DNA of 64,000 nucleotides from Lycium barbarum (lineage: Eukaryota > Streptophyta > Magnoliopsida > Solanales > Solanaceae): NCBI RefSeq assembly GCF_019175385.1, contig NC_083338.1, positions 90,789,777 through 90,853,776 of the forward strand. Reading direction: 5' to 3'. The position numbers and the translations under genes are program-made. Below are positions 28,263 to 40,419 of this stretch, piece after piece; within the stretch, counting starts at the first letter, position 1; each line of letters begins with the position of its first letter. The notes under the pieces were generated by a model, which saw only the letters and a list, made by a program, of their open reading frames with translations, searched no databases and was not told the DNA's origin.

Positions 28263-29671
28263 GAACCCAAGTACATATTTCATTTCCCATTTTCTCTCCA
28301 CACTTCATCTACAAGAATCCAAGAGAAATTAAGGATCAACTTCATCAAACCAAGAGAATCAAGAGAATCAAGTGCAAAAAGCTCTCTAGGGTTGCTTGGA
28401 GTCAAGAAAACTTTGTGGATTGAAGCTAGGGTTTTTCTTTAAGTGAAGTGTTTTCCTCCAAAGTCTATCCTACACTATCAAAGGTAAGTTTTATGACCAA
28501 TTCATGTTATTTGGAGTATTAAGGGGTTGAAAGGCTAGGATTAGGGAAGGAAATAGAAAATGGGTCACAAATATGAGAATAGTGGCATTTGTGAGTAATA
28601 GATTAATATGAATCATGATTCTTTATATGTTACGAGTATGGTTATGTTATAAATGATATTAAGAGAATGGAAGAAACATTATATAAGCATGAATGTAATG
28701 TTGTATTATGACCATGGTTATGGAGGCCCTTGAAATAGAAGTAGGAGAATTGAATAATGTGTGGTTGAGGAATATTGTTGATTATGATATGATAAATGTT
28801 ATTATTTACCTTTGGGAGTTATTTTATGATATGGAGAAAGTTGTATAAAGTATAAACAAAGGAAATGCTGCCCAATTTTCCCTAGCCTTAGTGAGCATGC
28901 TTAAGCTATCGATTATCTAATGTTAGCACGAATTCTCTTGAAGGAACGTGAATATTAGAGGGGAACGTTCAAGTGATAAAGTAGCTAAACGAAAAGGTAT
29001 GTAAGGCTAGTCCCTTCTTTTCTAAGGCATGAATCTTATGACATAACTTTCCTGATCCTCCATGACCTTCTTACCTTCCGGAAATTATGAACCTGTGATT
29101 ATAAAGAGCTTCACATGAGATGAAGGAAAGAGATACGCTACGAGTATGATATGATGTTTCTACCAAGCTAATGTTTCTAACTACGATTCTTTGATGTTGT
29201 TCATTGTGTTAAACTCACCTTATAATGCTAGTTCCTTCAAGGTGAGGCAGAATGCTTATGAGTCCTCCATAATGGAATCACGGGTTCACGACCTTATGTC
29301 ACCCCGATAGAGTATAGTTGTCTTTGAGCTCTTATTCATGCTCCATGATAAGTCTATGATGATGAGATTACACCGCGCCTATATGGCCAGGCAGACACCG
29401 CTAAGGCGCGTAGCATATACACCATGTCTAGAGGGCATGGGCAGACACCCCTAGTGGGTGGCATGAGATGTTTACCCCGGACACGGGCTAATGATGATCA
29501 CACCGTACCTATATGTTCGGGCAGCTTATATATGCATACATGATATGATGATGTTTATGAAGTAAGTTAGCATGCATTATTCAGTCTTAAGTGACAATTA
29601 GTTACATGTTGTTCCTCACTTGATGTTTCCTTATTTCATCGATGTACTATTATTGTTTATGCTTTACTTAC

Positions 29672-29866
29672 TTAGTACAATGTTCGTACTGACGTTCTAT
29701 ATTTTTGGACGTTGTGTTCATGCCCACAGGTAGACAGGGAGACGGTGCGGATTCGTAGGAGCTTATCAACAGATTCACAGGAGCACTCCATTATTACGGA
29801 GGTGCTACTCATGATTACATTCTTTTGTGTATATATATTTTGGGCACGACGGGGTCCTGTCCCGTC
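29672..29866 (+). other. LTR hairpin cassette, T8 copy
   Basis: Hairpin 1 TTAGTAC (29672-29678) with GTACTGA (29686-29692), one wobble. Hairpin 2 CGTTC with GGACG, one wobble. Hairpin 3 GCACTCC with GGAGGTGC near 29784. Hairpin 4 GACGGG (29848-29853) with CCCGTC (29861-29866), perfect. Confidence 0.6.
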
Positions 29867-30103
29867 CTTATGTCTAGTACTCTAGTAGAGGCTCGTAGAT
29901 ACATACGTGTGGGTTGTTGAAGTCCCACGACGATCACATTGTATTTTTGTATATCATTTTTGTAGCCGTGAGGGCTTATGTATATAGATATGGGTTGCTT
30001 TGGAGATTATATATGTTCAGGTTGAGTATGATGAATAGTCTAATGAGTGGTGCGCGGTAGTCAGCTCTGGGTACCCATCATGGCCCCTAGTTGGGTCATG
30101 ACA

Positions 30104-30336
30104 TATTCTAGGAGATATACCACTCTCAAGTTGGACCAAAAATCCTGTCCAAAATTCTGTCAAGTTTTCCCAAAGTTCCGACAAACTTAAATTCTGTAAT
30201 TCGCTTGTTCTCCAATCCTTCCGTAACTTATTAAATGAACTTAAACCCTCATATATCCTAGAGGATTACTCTAGTATCCAAAATTAGGACAACTAACACC
30301 TAACTAATCTCAACGTACAAAACTACGAGGTATAAC
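30104..30336 (-). mobile_element. T9: start of a minus-strand LTR
   Basis: Ends GAGGTATAACA, the inverse of an LTR start, and resembles S3 near 32640-32720 (GTTGACCAAAAATC-type text). T8 is inserted in it, which accounts for the cut left side. TTAGG (30337-30341) is the expected right target duplication in C1. Confidence 0.75.
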
Positions 30337-30463
30337 ATTAGGTGACAAATCATCTCCCTTTGTTTGAATACCCTCATCATCCTCAATTTGGTACCTACTA
30401 AACCTTATCTTCACTCCATTATGTAGGTATCTTGAACAAAAGGTCAAGCATTCTTCGGCAACA
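30337..30463 (-). pseudogene. C1 transposase, C-terminal segment (DUF4218 region)
   Basis: On the minus strand it reads AEECLTFCSRYL and continues to a stop or break near 30337. It continues the frame of 32966-33485 once solo LTR S3 and one copy of its duplication are discounted. It belongs to the conserved C-terminal DUF4218 domain of CACTA transposases. Confidence 0.85.
30459..30463. repeat. Left target-site duplication of S3 (CAACA)
   Basis: CAACA immediately left of S3, repeated exactly at 32966-32970. Confidence 0.92.
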
Positions 30464-30784
30464 TGTCACGACCCAAACAGAGGGCCATGACGGGCACTCG
30501 GAGCTAACACACTGAACACCTCTAAACATAATCTCATAAACTTTTCTGGGTGGACCATAAAGATATCTCATGGATATCATAATCTGTACGGACATATATC
30601 ACAACATAACGGCATATCTCTATAAAACCTTCAATAAGTATGCCCATCGTCACCAGCCGACAAGGCTACTAAAATATAATACAACAATATGAACCGGTAG
30701 GGTTATGAAACGTCTAACTGTACACACATTTCTACGAGCCTCTACATAGAATACAAGTGACCATGAAGACCAATACCAATAGAC

Positions 30785-30920
30785 TGCAGCTCCAAAATAA
30801 GTGGAGTGCTCCTGAGAATCCGCTAATAAAGCACCTACGGATCTGATCCATCTCCCTGCCTACCTGCGGGCATGAGCGAAGCGTCCACAAGAAGGGACGT
30901 CAGTACGAATAGTGCACTGA
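30785..30920 (-). other. LTR hairpin cassette (hairpins 1-3), S3 copy
   Basis: Hairpin 1 arms 30900-30906 and 30914-30920 read TCAGTGC with GTACTGA on the minus strand, kept by one G-T wobble. Hairpin 2 is CGTCC with GGACG. Hairpin 3 is partly conserved. Hairpin 4 has decayed. Confidence 0.52.
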
Positions 30921-32397
30921 GTATGTAAGGCATGAATAACAACATAACCAAGAATAAAGAAGCATGAGATAAAGAGATAACCTGTATATCTGATTGCCTC
31001 ATAAGGCGAAAACCATGGATGCTTAACTTTCAAAAGAAAACATTACTCATATACATATATAAAATAATCATTAGCCCGCGTCGGGGCCTCCCGCGTCCGG
31101 AGTAACCATCTCACGCCGCCCACTAGTGGTGCTACCTGGCCATATAGGCACGGTGTTACTATCATTATCCATAGCCGCCTACCGTAGTGGTGCTGCCCAG
31201 CCGTATAGGCATAGTGTTAACATCATACATCAAGTATGCATGAGAGCCCAACTAAAAGCTACGACTCTATCGGAGTTGCGTAAGGTCGGTAACCTCCTAT
31301 TTACATTATGGAACAATCATCGTCGCTATATCTCACCTTGAAGGAACAATTATTATAAGGTGAGATCAACAATAATAATGAAATCAAGGAATTCATGAAA
31401 TTACTCAATAATCTCATAATAGTAACAAAATCATAAGCTTCGGAATTTCTAGAATTAAAATCATCATCATCATGTTCATCATAGAAAACATCTCATAAGA
31501 AGCTTTTAAGAATCATGAACTTCTAACCTTTGGAAGTAAGAAGGTTAGGGAAACATGTATGGAATCACAACATAGGAATCATTCCTTTTGAAAGAAAGGG
31601 ACTAGCCTTAACATACATTTTTTGTCACCTATTACTTAACGCTTATCCCTCCAAGCTCGTAAATCTACATTCAAGAGAATTCATATGACTGTTAGGCTTA
31701 TCGTCATATGCTTATCTTATGTCTTCGAATTAATTCCTTTTAAAATCTTCCGAAGTTCGGGCAACATCTCCCCTATTTATACCCCTAGCCGGAAATCACA
31801 ATACCAACAAAACTACAACAATAGCAATACTAATATCAACAACATCATCATCAAGACCAATATACTCCATAAAACATCCCACACGATGTTTTTCCTAATT
31901 TCTCAACCGACCATAACAATATCCACAATACCATAATCAAAGAATTATATTCAATTTAATCTCAAATTAATCCAAAATCTCCTTTCAAATTCATTCGATA
32001 GTCATCATCTTCACTTTAATACTTTGCAACTTCCCTACTATGGTTCTCTTCTTTTATAGGACTTGCTAAACCTTCAAATCAACTTAATCATGAGAAATAG
32101 GATGGAGAACATACCCTACACTAGAATAACTTCACCCCCACTCAACTTCTTTCAAGACCAAATTCATCACAATACGAAGTAGAGACAAGAACAATCCTTC
32201 TCCATGAATTAGCTTGGGGTTTTGGAGTTTGATTCTCTTTTATGATGGTATAGAATGTTTTGGAATGGTGGAGACACTTCAAGAACACTCTTATAAAGGA
32301 GAGATAAGTGTGGGAAATTCTAGAGAGGTGTGGAAATGTTAGGAGAGGTCTAGAGGGTTGTGGAGTTGAAGAAAAATGAATAAAATGAAGTGTAGAG

Positions 32398-32412
32398 GCC
32401 CTTTTATAGGAG
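32398..32412 (-). promoter_or_regulatory. TATA box of S3, with an adjacent palindrome
   Basis: Minus strand reads CTCCTATAAAAGGG. Just upstream is the 10-bp palindrome AACTCGAGTT (about 32417-32426). No larger palindrome island is present in this LTR. Confidence 0.65.
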
Positions 32413-32965
32413 CCAAACTCGAGTTGGGCTGGGTCACCACATAAGTAGGCTTTTAAGTGAGCTTTCTGGATTTTCCACCCAGGTCCGTATTACTCTGGCT
32501 ATCCGTTTTAAAACGCCCATAACTCTCTACTCCGATGTCGTATTGACGAACCGTTTATTGCGTTGGAAAATAGACTCGACGAACTTTATTTTAGGCTCTT
32601 GAAACACCTCAAAACTCCTGATATACCCGGAGCCTCTAAAGTTGACCAAAAATCTACCCAAAATTTAGCCAACTTTTTCTAAATTTTCGACAAACTTATT
32701 TTCTTCGATTTGCTTGGTCCCGGAATCTTCCAAAACTCTCCATACATGATATTTATCATTAATCGTACTTGATAATGGTCATGTGTTTTTGTTCCAAGGT
32801 TGTCCTTCCCGGTTATGACTTACGAGATCGTAATTCATCTTTTACTTCATTGTTACGTACTTCCGATGACTTGTACCTTCCAAAACTTCATGGGACGTCT
32901 CCGATACTCCATTAATACGGTGAAATGCGTAGCATGCTAATGCTCTGAAATTTCGAGGTGTAACA

Positions 32966-32970
32966 CAACA
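32966..32970. repeat. Right target-site duplication of S3 (CAACA)
   Basis: Exact copy of 30459-30463; it lies within transposase coding sequence. Confidence 0.92.
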
Positions 32971-35268
32971 AACCCCTCCGCTATTGAATCTTCTGGATTA
33001 GATTGATTACGAACAAATCCCTTATACTTACACATGTTTCTCTCAGTTGGATACATGCAACGAAGATGATATGGACCCCCAAACTTAACTTCATCTACCA
33101 AATTGGTGGGAAAATTTTCCATTATGTCAAAAAACGTTTGAGGAAAAATCTTTTCAGGCTCACATTCTATTTCTTTGATTTCAGCTTGCATTGCCTCGAG
33201 ATCTGTTAGCCTTATAACCTTACTACATATCGCTTTAAAGAAGTTCCCTAACCTAATCGAGGCTAACGAAACATTGTTGGGCAACACTTTCTGAACCGCA
33301 ACCTGGAGCAAGTAATGCAAAATAAAATGAGCATTATGGCTCTTGTACCCAGATATTTTCATCTCTTCCACTTGCACATGTCGTGATATGTTTGAGGCAC
33401 ACCCTTTTGGTAATTTGGCATTTTTTAAAACGGTGCAAAACAACTTTTTTTCTTCTGGTTTCATGAAGAAACAAGCTTTAGCCAAAGAAACTTTTCCATT
33501 TATTTTCTTTTATTGGTTGAAGCTCCTTCCGTATCCCCATTTCTTGCAAGTCATAGCGAGAATTAACGTGATCCTTTGACTTTCCAGATAGATCCAATAA
33601 AGTCTCAAGCAAACTATCACATATATTTTTCTCAATATGCATCACATCTAGATTATGCCTCAACTTATTATGCACCCAATATGGTAATTCGAAAAAGATA
33701 GATCTTTTCTCCCATGGTCCCTCGTTGTTTCGAGGTCTTTTCTTTTGGCCCTTTCAAAAATATTACTGAAATCACGCAACTTTTCAAACACTTCTATGCC
33801 TATCAAGGGTATGGGTGTGGGTTATGATCCTCCTTACCATCAAAAGATTTTTTGTCTCTTCGAAATGGATGATCATGAGGAAAAAATGCCCGATGAACTA
33901 AGTAACACATCTTACGACTATGTTTAAGATATTGAGAGCATGTGTTATAGTTACAAGATGGGCATGCCAATCTCCCCTTGGTGCTCCATCCCGAAAGCAT
34001 TGCTAGTGCTGGAAAATCACTAACTATCCACAATAAGGCTGCACGCATTTGAAATGTCTGGTTTGTATGAGCATCATATGTTTCTACCCCAAATTCCTAT
34101 AGTTCCTTCAATTCAGCAATAAATGGTTGTAGGTACACATCTATATCCTTTCCTGGAGAGGATAGACCTAGAATGATCAATGACAAGATTATGTACCCTG
34201 GCTTCATACAAATCCTTGGTGAAAAATTATAATTCATCAACATAACAGGCCATGTGCTGTGGGAAATGCTCATAGTTCAGAACGGATTCAAACCATCACT
34301 TGAAAGACCCAATCTAACATTACGAGGATCTGCCGAGAGGTTTGGATGCAAGGAATTAAAATCCTTCCAAGCTTCTTCAACAGCAGGATGTCTTATAATC
34401 CCATCTTTAGGTCGTTCAGTAGCATGCCATCTCATTGCAATAGCTATTTCAGAGCACTTACATATACTTTGAAGCCTAGGCTTCAAAAGGAAGTACCTTA
34501 AAACTTTCGCAGGAATTTTAGAGCTTGCATTAGACAAGCCAACACCAACATTTTTCCATCTAGAAGATCCACATACGGAGCAATTATCTCCCTTCGTATT
34601 GTCATTCCAAAACAGCATGCAATCGTTAGGGCATGCATGTATTTTATTATAACCAAGACCCAAATCTTTTATTACGTTTTTAGCCTTATGGAAAGACTCA
34701 GGTAGTTGAGCGAAGGAAAATGCCACTTTTATCAAGTCCAACATATCTGAAAAGGACACATTACTCAACCCATGCAGGCATTTAAGCAAGTGTAACCGAA
34801 TGGAGAAACTTAGCTTGGTGAATTTATCACACCCAAGATAACTCTTGTTTCTCTTCCCCCAATAATTTAAAAAATCTCTTTTTCATCTTTAGATAGGCCC
34901 TCTCTCACTCCTTCATGCCCTGAGTCACCCTCTACATTTCTAAATCTATCATGAAGCAGTCCATCAATAGCATCCTGCATGTTAGAATCTTCATCATTAT
35001 TCCTTGGAAGTGGTGTACTCCTTGAGGAAAATCCTTCCCCGTGATATATATATTTGTTGTATCCATCTACAAATCCATTCACAACCAAGTGACACTCCAC
35101 CACATTTCTATAATACCAATAACGATTATTGCACTTTTTGCAAGGGCATAATATTTCATTTTCTTTAGAATTTCGTCCAAACGCCTTATCAAGGAAATCA
35201 TTCACTCCACTCATATACTCATTGGTGCTTCTTCTAAGGCTTATCCAACTTTTATCTATATTATCCAT
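32966..35268 (-). pseudogene. C1 transposase (TNP2-like), frameshifted
   Basis: I chose the ATG at 35268 (MDNIDKSWISLRRS), which opens the transposase-associated domain; CPCKKCNNRYWY carries its cysteines. The middle frame 34789-34277 has the conserved HACPNDCMLFW and CSVCGSSRWK, followed by MRWHATER, all usual before the TNP2 catalytic domain. The frame 34048-33803 has RAALLWIVSDFPALAMLSGW and ACPSC, inside the Transposase_21 domain. The 33675-33478 and 33485-32966 frames cover the DUF4218 start (NLDVMHIEKN, then VDEVKFGGPYHLRCMYP). At least four frame breaks separate the pieces, so no protein can be made. It would cut and rejoin CACTA ends. Confidence 0.93.
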
Positions 35269-35730
35269 TGAAATGCTATGTGACACAAGAAAATAAAAAA
35301 GAAAAGACTTATGGTAAACTGGGATAAATAAAAGGCAATAATGTTCAAATAAACAATCGTGTCTCAATATGTACATGGAAATCATGCAGTTTAAAATTTA
35401 TAGCAAGCACAAAAAGTTAAAATATATTTTTACTAAAATTATAAAAAGATGAAATTAGAGCATCCAATAACCAAACTTAGCAGAAAGCATCCAGCAAATA
35501 ATTATAATTTAACCCGGCTCTTTTTTTCTTTTCTCAGAAAGCATCTAATAGATTGTTTAACCTAACTTAGCAGACAACCTCTGCTTAAAACGTCATAATG
35601 TAGCAGCTACTCTTTTAAAAAATGTAAAAGACTAGAATAATTTCATAGTTTTGTTTAATATAATAAACTAACATCAAAGTTAAAGGACTGCACTCCTAAA
35701 TAAAATACACATTCAGCTATTACATTCAGG

Positions 35731-35732
<2 letters not shown>

Positions 35733-35809
<77 letters not shown>
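35733..35809. repeat. TA microsatellite (about 77 bp)
   Basis: Uninterrupted TA dinucleotides, followed by GTATGTATATA. Confidence 0.95.
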
Positions 35810-35817
<8 letters not shown>

Positions 35818-36079
35818 ATAGAACTTAGTAAATAACTGAGAGACTACACAAATAACATCACTGCTCACTTTTTTCATAAGTGATTCCAATAGAATTGTGA
35901 AATTGTATTCAGTTATAGTTTAAAAATGCACCGAATAAAAAAAGAACTAAAATAAAAATTAGCACAAGCAATCATATGAAAACCTTAAAAGAAAAAAAGT
36001 TTTCTTTTTTCTGTTAGCCAATACCATTGAATTTTTTTTACTTCATCAACAAGAAATCGATAGGTCAAGCAATTATAAG

Positions 36080-36082
<3 letters not shown>

Positions 36083-36118
<36 letters not shown>
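36083..36118. repeat. TA microsatellite (about 36 bp)
   Basis: Uninterrupted AT dinucleotides in the C1 noncoding part. Confidence 0.95.
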
Positions 36119-36120
<2 letters not shown>

Positions 36121-38084
36121 TTATTTTCATATTGCAGTTGACTTATTATAAATTTTAGGATGTACAATTGCAATAATCTGCAGTATATGAACTTTTTTAT
36201 TTGGAAGAGAACACAACATTTCATAAACTTTTTTCCTACATCTTCCACTTGCCTATACCTAAAGAGATTTCTTCATTTACTATTTGACTTGACGAAACTT
36301 TTCGTTTGGATTTAATAACATGAATATCGTTCCATAATAAGGCTCAAGCTTAATGACTAGCTCAAAGAATCTGTCACAAGGTGGTGCATTATTCCACTAA
36401 CTGAAACCAACAAATTTTTCCTCTGTAACTATATTAACAAAGCTGAGCAGCAATATTCTGGCTTTTAACTAAATCTTTTCAAGCATTCAAAAGCACCAAA
36501 ATAAAAAGGGAAAAAACCATGCCAAGAAAAAGTGACTATAAACACTCCATATTTTATAGCCACTTCAATTGTAATTTTTAGTCACTTCCGATATTGTCAA
36601 TTAGAGTTAACATTGTCTACAGAAACTCCAAAAAGAAACAAGTTTAGATCCACACTACCCAACTTAACAGCTCAGACAACTGGAATCCAACATTAGGTCA
36701 ATAAAATGCACCGAACAAGAGTGAAATTGCAGAGGAACTGTTTAACACACAGATATGTGTATGCCAATTTGAAAGCTAGTAAACATGAAAATTCTTAATG
36801 AGTATTGTTTTCACCTCGACAAAAACATTCCAGAACCAAGGCGTTGATATCATATTTGTATAGCAAAATAGTTTATTTAAAGTTTGCAATAAAAACAAAC
36901 TAGAAGCAGAAAAATTTAACCTAAAAAAAACATCACATCAAACAATTCCATGACTGAATAAGGACAGTAAAGATTGAATCTTTAAGTTATTCTAAATAAA
37001 CCATTTGAAGTCATGATGTTCTAACCCAATCCACACATACACAATTCTTGAAAATGGCTAAGATATATTTTTATAAGGAAAACCAGAAACTTAAAAGACC
37101 CAACATTAAGAAAACTCCCTTACCAATTCTTGGCAACTTCAGAGGGAGAAATCTTAAAAGCCATGTGAAGAAGATAGAGAAATGAGACAAGGACAAATGA
37201 ACATTGTTTTTGTCTGTCAAAAGGAACTAAGAAAATGAAGGATATTTGATTTTAACATTAATTTAAGGTTTGAGAATTTCGTATAAGGCATGAGATGACC
37301 CCAACCCCCCGCATGAGTAAGATTTGTTGGTATATTCAACTCAAAAGCATGCCAAAATTTCCATTTGTTCATATATCAGATAATTACATACTCCACACCG
37401 TACAAAATTTCAGATTTTTCTTTTAACAACAAAAATTGGGGAAGAAAGTGAAATTGTAGAATCAAGCAAAGCAAAGACCCAACCAAAATGCTTAAAAATT
37501 ATCTCAAACCAACTTTGATAAAGGACCCAATTGAATAATTTGTTAAAGACCACCAAAGGAGTTCTAAAATGTTTCATGCAACAGTTTTTTTAGCCTATAT
37601 AGCAGTTTTCTGAACATAGATTATATCTAATACACTACCCACACCTCAAAGATTAAAGAAAATAGGAGAGATTACAGAAGAAACCACAAAAAAATTAGAA
37701 AAAAAAATTACAAGTTCTTCAGCCAACGATTTCTCAACAAAGTCTTCTTAGATTTCTTAGACAACCACTTCTTTGACCCATTCAGTAGCTTCACCCCTAG
37801 AATTTAATTAAACAAACAATAATATAAATAAACAGAGAAGGTGAAGAGTTACCTCATCAAAGAAGAGGAGTGAGAGAGGACGGTGGCAAAGTGAGGGTTT
37901 TGATGAAGAAAAGGAATTCGGTTTATATGATAAGAAAAAACATGTGTTTTGTTTTATGTCATATAAATCTATGAAGTACAAGCAAAAACAAAATAAAGAC
38001 AAAAGGCATTTAGGGGGTTTAACAAAAATTAGAGGGGGGAATGTGTAGAGGGAATCAAAACTGTCCCAATAGATAAAAAAATTC

Positions 38085-38315
38085 ATGACGTGTTGCCACA
38101 GATAACATTAATAGCAATGGTTAATATAAATGTTCCAATAGGTGTACCTACAGCAACGGTTTTTTTTACATTGGCAACAGTTTGATTAGTAAACCGTATT
38201 GGCAGCACCAAAACATTTTGGCAACGGTTGGAACCGTTGCAATATACTGTCTATAGTAATGGTTGACAAACTGTTGCGAATAATACCATTACTGTAGGCT
38301 CAATTTTTGGTAGTG
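38085..38315 (-). repeat. C1 subterminal repeats and terminal inverted repeat
   Basis: GCAACGGTT and close variants (GCAATGGTT, GCAACAGTT, TAATGGTT, in both orientations) occur at least eight times in 230 bp. GCAACGGTT-GG-AACCGTTGC at 38221-38240 is a perfect palindrome with a 2-base centre. In En/Spm elements such repeats bind the element-encoded proteins. The outer 30 bp (38286-38315) is the terminal repeat beginning CACTA on the minus strand. Confidence 0.88.
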
Positions 38316-39164
38316 AGAGTATATATATGTCAACTCCTTCCTTCCCAAATCACAGCAGATACACCTCAGGTTTCAGTATATAGAGTAATGGCAACAAGCC
38401 TACATAATCAGCAATCATGTCAACCTAAGTAATATCCAACTAGATGTCATGTCCGAAGATCTAACCATGCTTTCTCCCATCAATTCTACTACATATACAA
38501 TTAACTAATAAAAGTCTAACTCAAGTAAACCATAACTTACCTCAAATGCAGAACTGGGACAAATGCAAGCTACTCCACTAGTGCATTCCCCTTTCACAAT
38601 GCTTCAGAATGCTCAAATTCTAGAAATATAACGCTAAGTAAGTAATAGACTATCTACTCAAAATAAGAACAACAATTGGGGAAGAAGACCTAATTACTCC
38701 TACCATTTTCAAATGGGTGAAATCATCATTTATGGCGAATTTATCATAACGTCAATCCCAACAAACCTCCAATTTATAGGATTCTAATCAATTTAACCTT
38801 TTCAAAAAGGATTTTAGGCCAAAGTTCCCATTTTGGATGGATTCCTAAGTCTCAATGCACAATTTTCACCATAATTAATCAATTTCCCATCCTCGAAAGC
38901 GATAATCTATACTTCTAGACAATGTAAATAGTAGCAAAACCAACAATTCACAATTTATTTAAGTGTTCATTGATTCTAGGGTTCGAGGACTCCACCCATC
39001 ATTAATGGACCTTAGAACTAACTATGGAAACTTAAAGAAGAAAATGAATGAGCATTATAAAGGTTAGGACTTACCCTCAAAGAAGAACCAACCCAAGCCT
39101 TAGGAAAATCTCCTCTTATTTTCTTTGGAAATGCTTTTGGTGTTATGTGACAAAAGACTCGAAA

Positions 39165-39181
39165 TTTACAGTATAAAAAGT
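39165..39181 (-). promoter_or_regulatory. TATA box of T10
   Basis: Minus strand reads CCACTTTTTATACTG, about 55 bp downstream of the palindrome island. Confidence 0.5.
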
Positions 39182-39234
39182 GGGTTTCTTCCTCCTGTCG
39201 ACTGCTGTAGTGGTTACTAGTTTCACTGCAGCGA

Positions 39235-39390
39235 AAATTCCCACCGCTATGGCGGACCGCATTAAATGGCCAGACTCGCCATAGCGGCCCCCCTATGGTA
39301 GTCCAACCCCTGCTATGGCAGTCATCCACAAAAATCCAAAATCCCGCGATAGTGACCAGGGCCCCGTCGTGGCAAACTCGCTGCAGCAGT
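39235..39390. promoter_or_regulatory. Palindrome island of CTATGGCGG-type words in T10
   Basis: CCGCTATGGCGG, CGCCATAGCGG, CTATGGTAG, CTATGGCAG and GTCGTGGCAA occur within 150 bp, forming facing pairs. The word differs completely from that of T3 and T8, but the placement before a TATA box is the same. Confidence 0.55.
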
Positions 39391-39730
39391 CGCATCAGAA
39401 CTAGTATGCTCTGTTTTTTAACTAAGTGTTCACCCAAAATCCCAACATCAATCCAAGGCCCAACACACACGAACCAGACTTGCACACATATGTAAAAACA
39501 TGCTACGGACTCACCCGCGGCCTCAGAAATCCCAACAGAGGTCTAATTTACTAAGTCAACCCCCCAACGGATTAAAAGAAGTTTTCAACCAAATGATTAA
39601 AATACAATCAAATGCCTTTGTTTTAGAATTCTGAATCTTAAGTTATCACTAGACTCACTCCTAGTCTTGAAAATGAGCCGGTAGGGGTAAAATGGTCAAA
39701 ACGCACAAACGACCTAGCGGGTTGAGTTAT

Positions 39731-40419
39731 ATTGCTTGTTTCTTCCATTTTCATTAGTTTAGGCCGTAATACATGACATTTCACTTCCTTATGGCCCTAA
39801 CTTAAATTATTGCATTTGGGTAGATACTCATAATTAATAATGATCCATTTCCACCTTATCTCACTACTAACTCCTTTTTTCTAATTAAATTTTGCCCGGA
39901 ATTGGAATTTTATTTACTAATTCAACTAAAAAAAAGATCCAAAATTAGTCAAAACAAAGAAAAAAATAAAAAGGTAAAAACAAAACAAATTTAGAAAGTT
40001 AACAAAATATCAAATGTTGATCTAATATTTCACGTTTCTTTCTCTCTCTTAGTGGAGCATCTCTTTCTATCTTCACCTCACTGCTGATGCAAAAATGATG
40101 ATCGGACCGCATTTTGTTGCCAAAATCTTCGTCTCACTGGTTTATTTCTGACATGGACTTCCATTGGTTAAAGTTTGTGCCATTTCTCTGCTTCAAGATC
40201 TCCAAGTAGTCTTCATTATTGAAATCACTTCATATTCACTCGACATCTGTGCCAATTTGATTGATATCTTCTTTGTTGGTGTCTTGTATGTTATGAATCA
40301 ATCATTTTTTAGCTTGAATCTATCCAAAATTGACCATTGTGTGTTGTTGTATACAATTCTTGGAACCTCGAATTTCCTTTTTAATGGATTAAGAGCTACA
40401 CTTGAGAAAATCAGCTAAA
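39731..40419. other. Unassigned stretch between T10 and the LINE
   Basis: AT-rich, with a pyrimidine run at about 40030-40050 (TTTCTTTCTCTCTCTTAG). No convincing gene or element signature. The 40164-40418 plus frame has no recognisable domain. It may include the worn 3' end of the LINE. Confidence 0.4.

Larger units (their letters stand above)
27734..30103 (+). mobile_element. T8 3' LTR, full length
   Basis: 2370 bp from TGTTATACCTCGG to GTTGGGTCATGACA. It includes a palindrome island, a clear TATA box, the AAATGCTGCCC marker (about 28863), the tandem block (29360-29520) and the hairpin cassette. It is followed by TATTC (30104-30108), inside T9. Confidence 0.92.
30464..32965 (-). mobile_element. 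S3: solo LTR in the CACTA transposase
   Basis: 2502 bp with TGTCACGACCC at left and CGAGGTGTAACA at right, flanked by perfect CAACA duplications. No internal element sequence is present. It splits the C1 transposase frame exactly, so it is younger than C1. Confidence 0.96.
35269..38084 (-). other. C1 5' noncoding region
   Basis: 2.8 kb of AT-rich sequence with no supportable gene. It holds two long TA microsatellites. A short inverted pair, AAGTGACTA (about 36527) with TAGTCACTT (about 36580), may be a small foldback. Near 37855-37870 the minus strand reads TTTGATGAG followed by GTAACTC, a possible donor splice site of an untranslated first exon. That is a guess. Confidence 0.55.
30337..38315 (-). 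mobile_element. C1: En/Spm-like CACTA DNA transposon, 5' part
   Basis: The right edge reads, on the minus strand, CACTACCAAAAATTGAGCC, beginning with the diagnostic CACTA, and is followed inward by about 230 bp of subterminal repeats. A minus-strand transposase with the plant TNP2 domain order lies 3 kb further in. The other terminus is not visible: the element is cut at 30336 by T9. A 3-bp target duplication would start AGA (38316-38318), but its partner is missing. Confidence 0.92.
38316..39730 (-). mobile_element. T10: divergent minus-strand LTR, T5/T13-like
   Basis: The right edge (about 39700-39730) resembles the T13 end (GGTCAAAA...CAAACGACC...GGGT), and the interior shares small blocks with T13, such as the splice-like GGGTTCGAGGAC and TTACCCTCAAAGAAG text. 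It contains a TATA box and a GC-rich palindrome island. The 39018-39485 minus-strand frame (155 codons) lies across these and has no protein features. Boundaries are approximate. Confidence 0.55.

Noticed and set aside
35985..36248. Frame with a poly-Ile/Tyr stretch
   Set aside because: Produced by translating a TA microsatellite.
39018..39485. 155-codon minus-strand frame
   Set aside because: It spans the promoter island and TATA box of LTR T10 and has no protein features.
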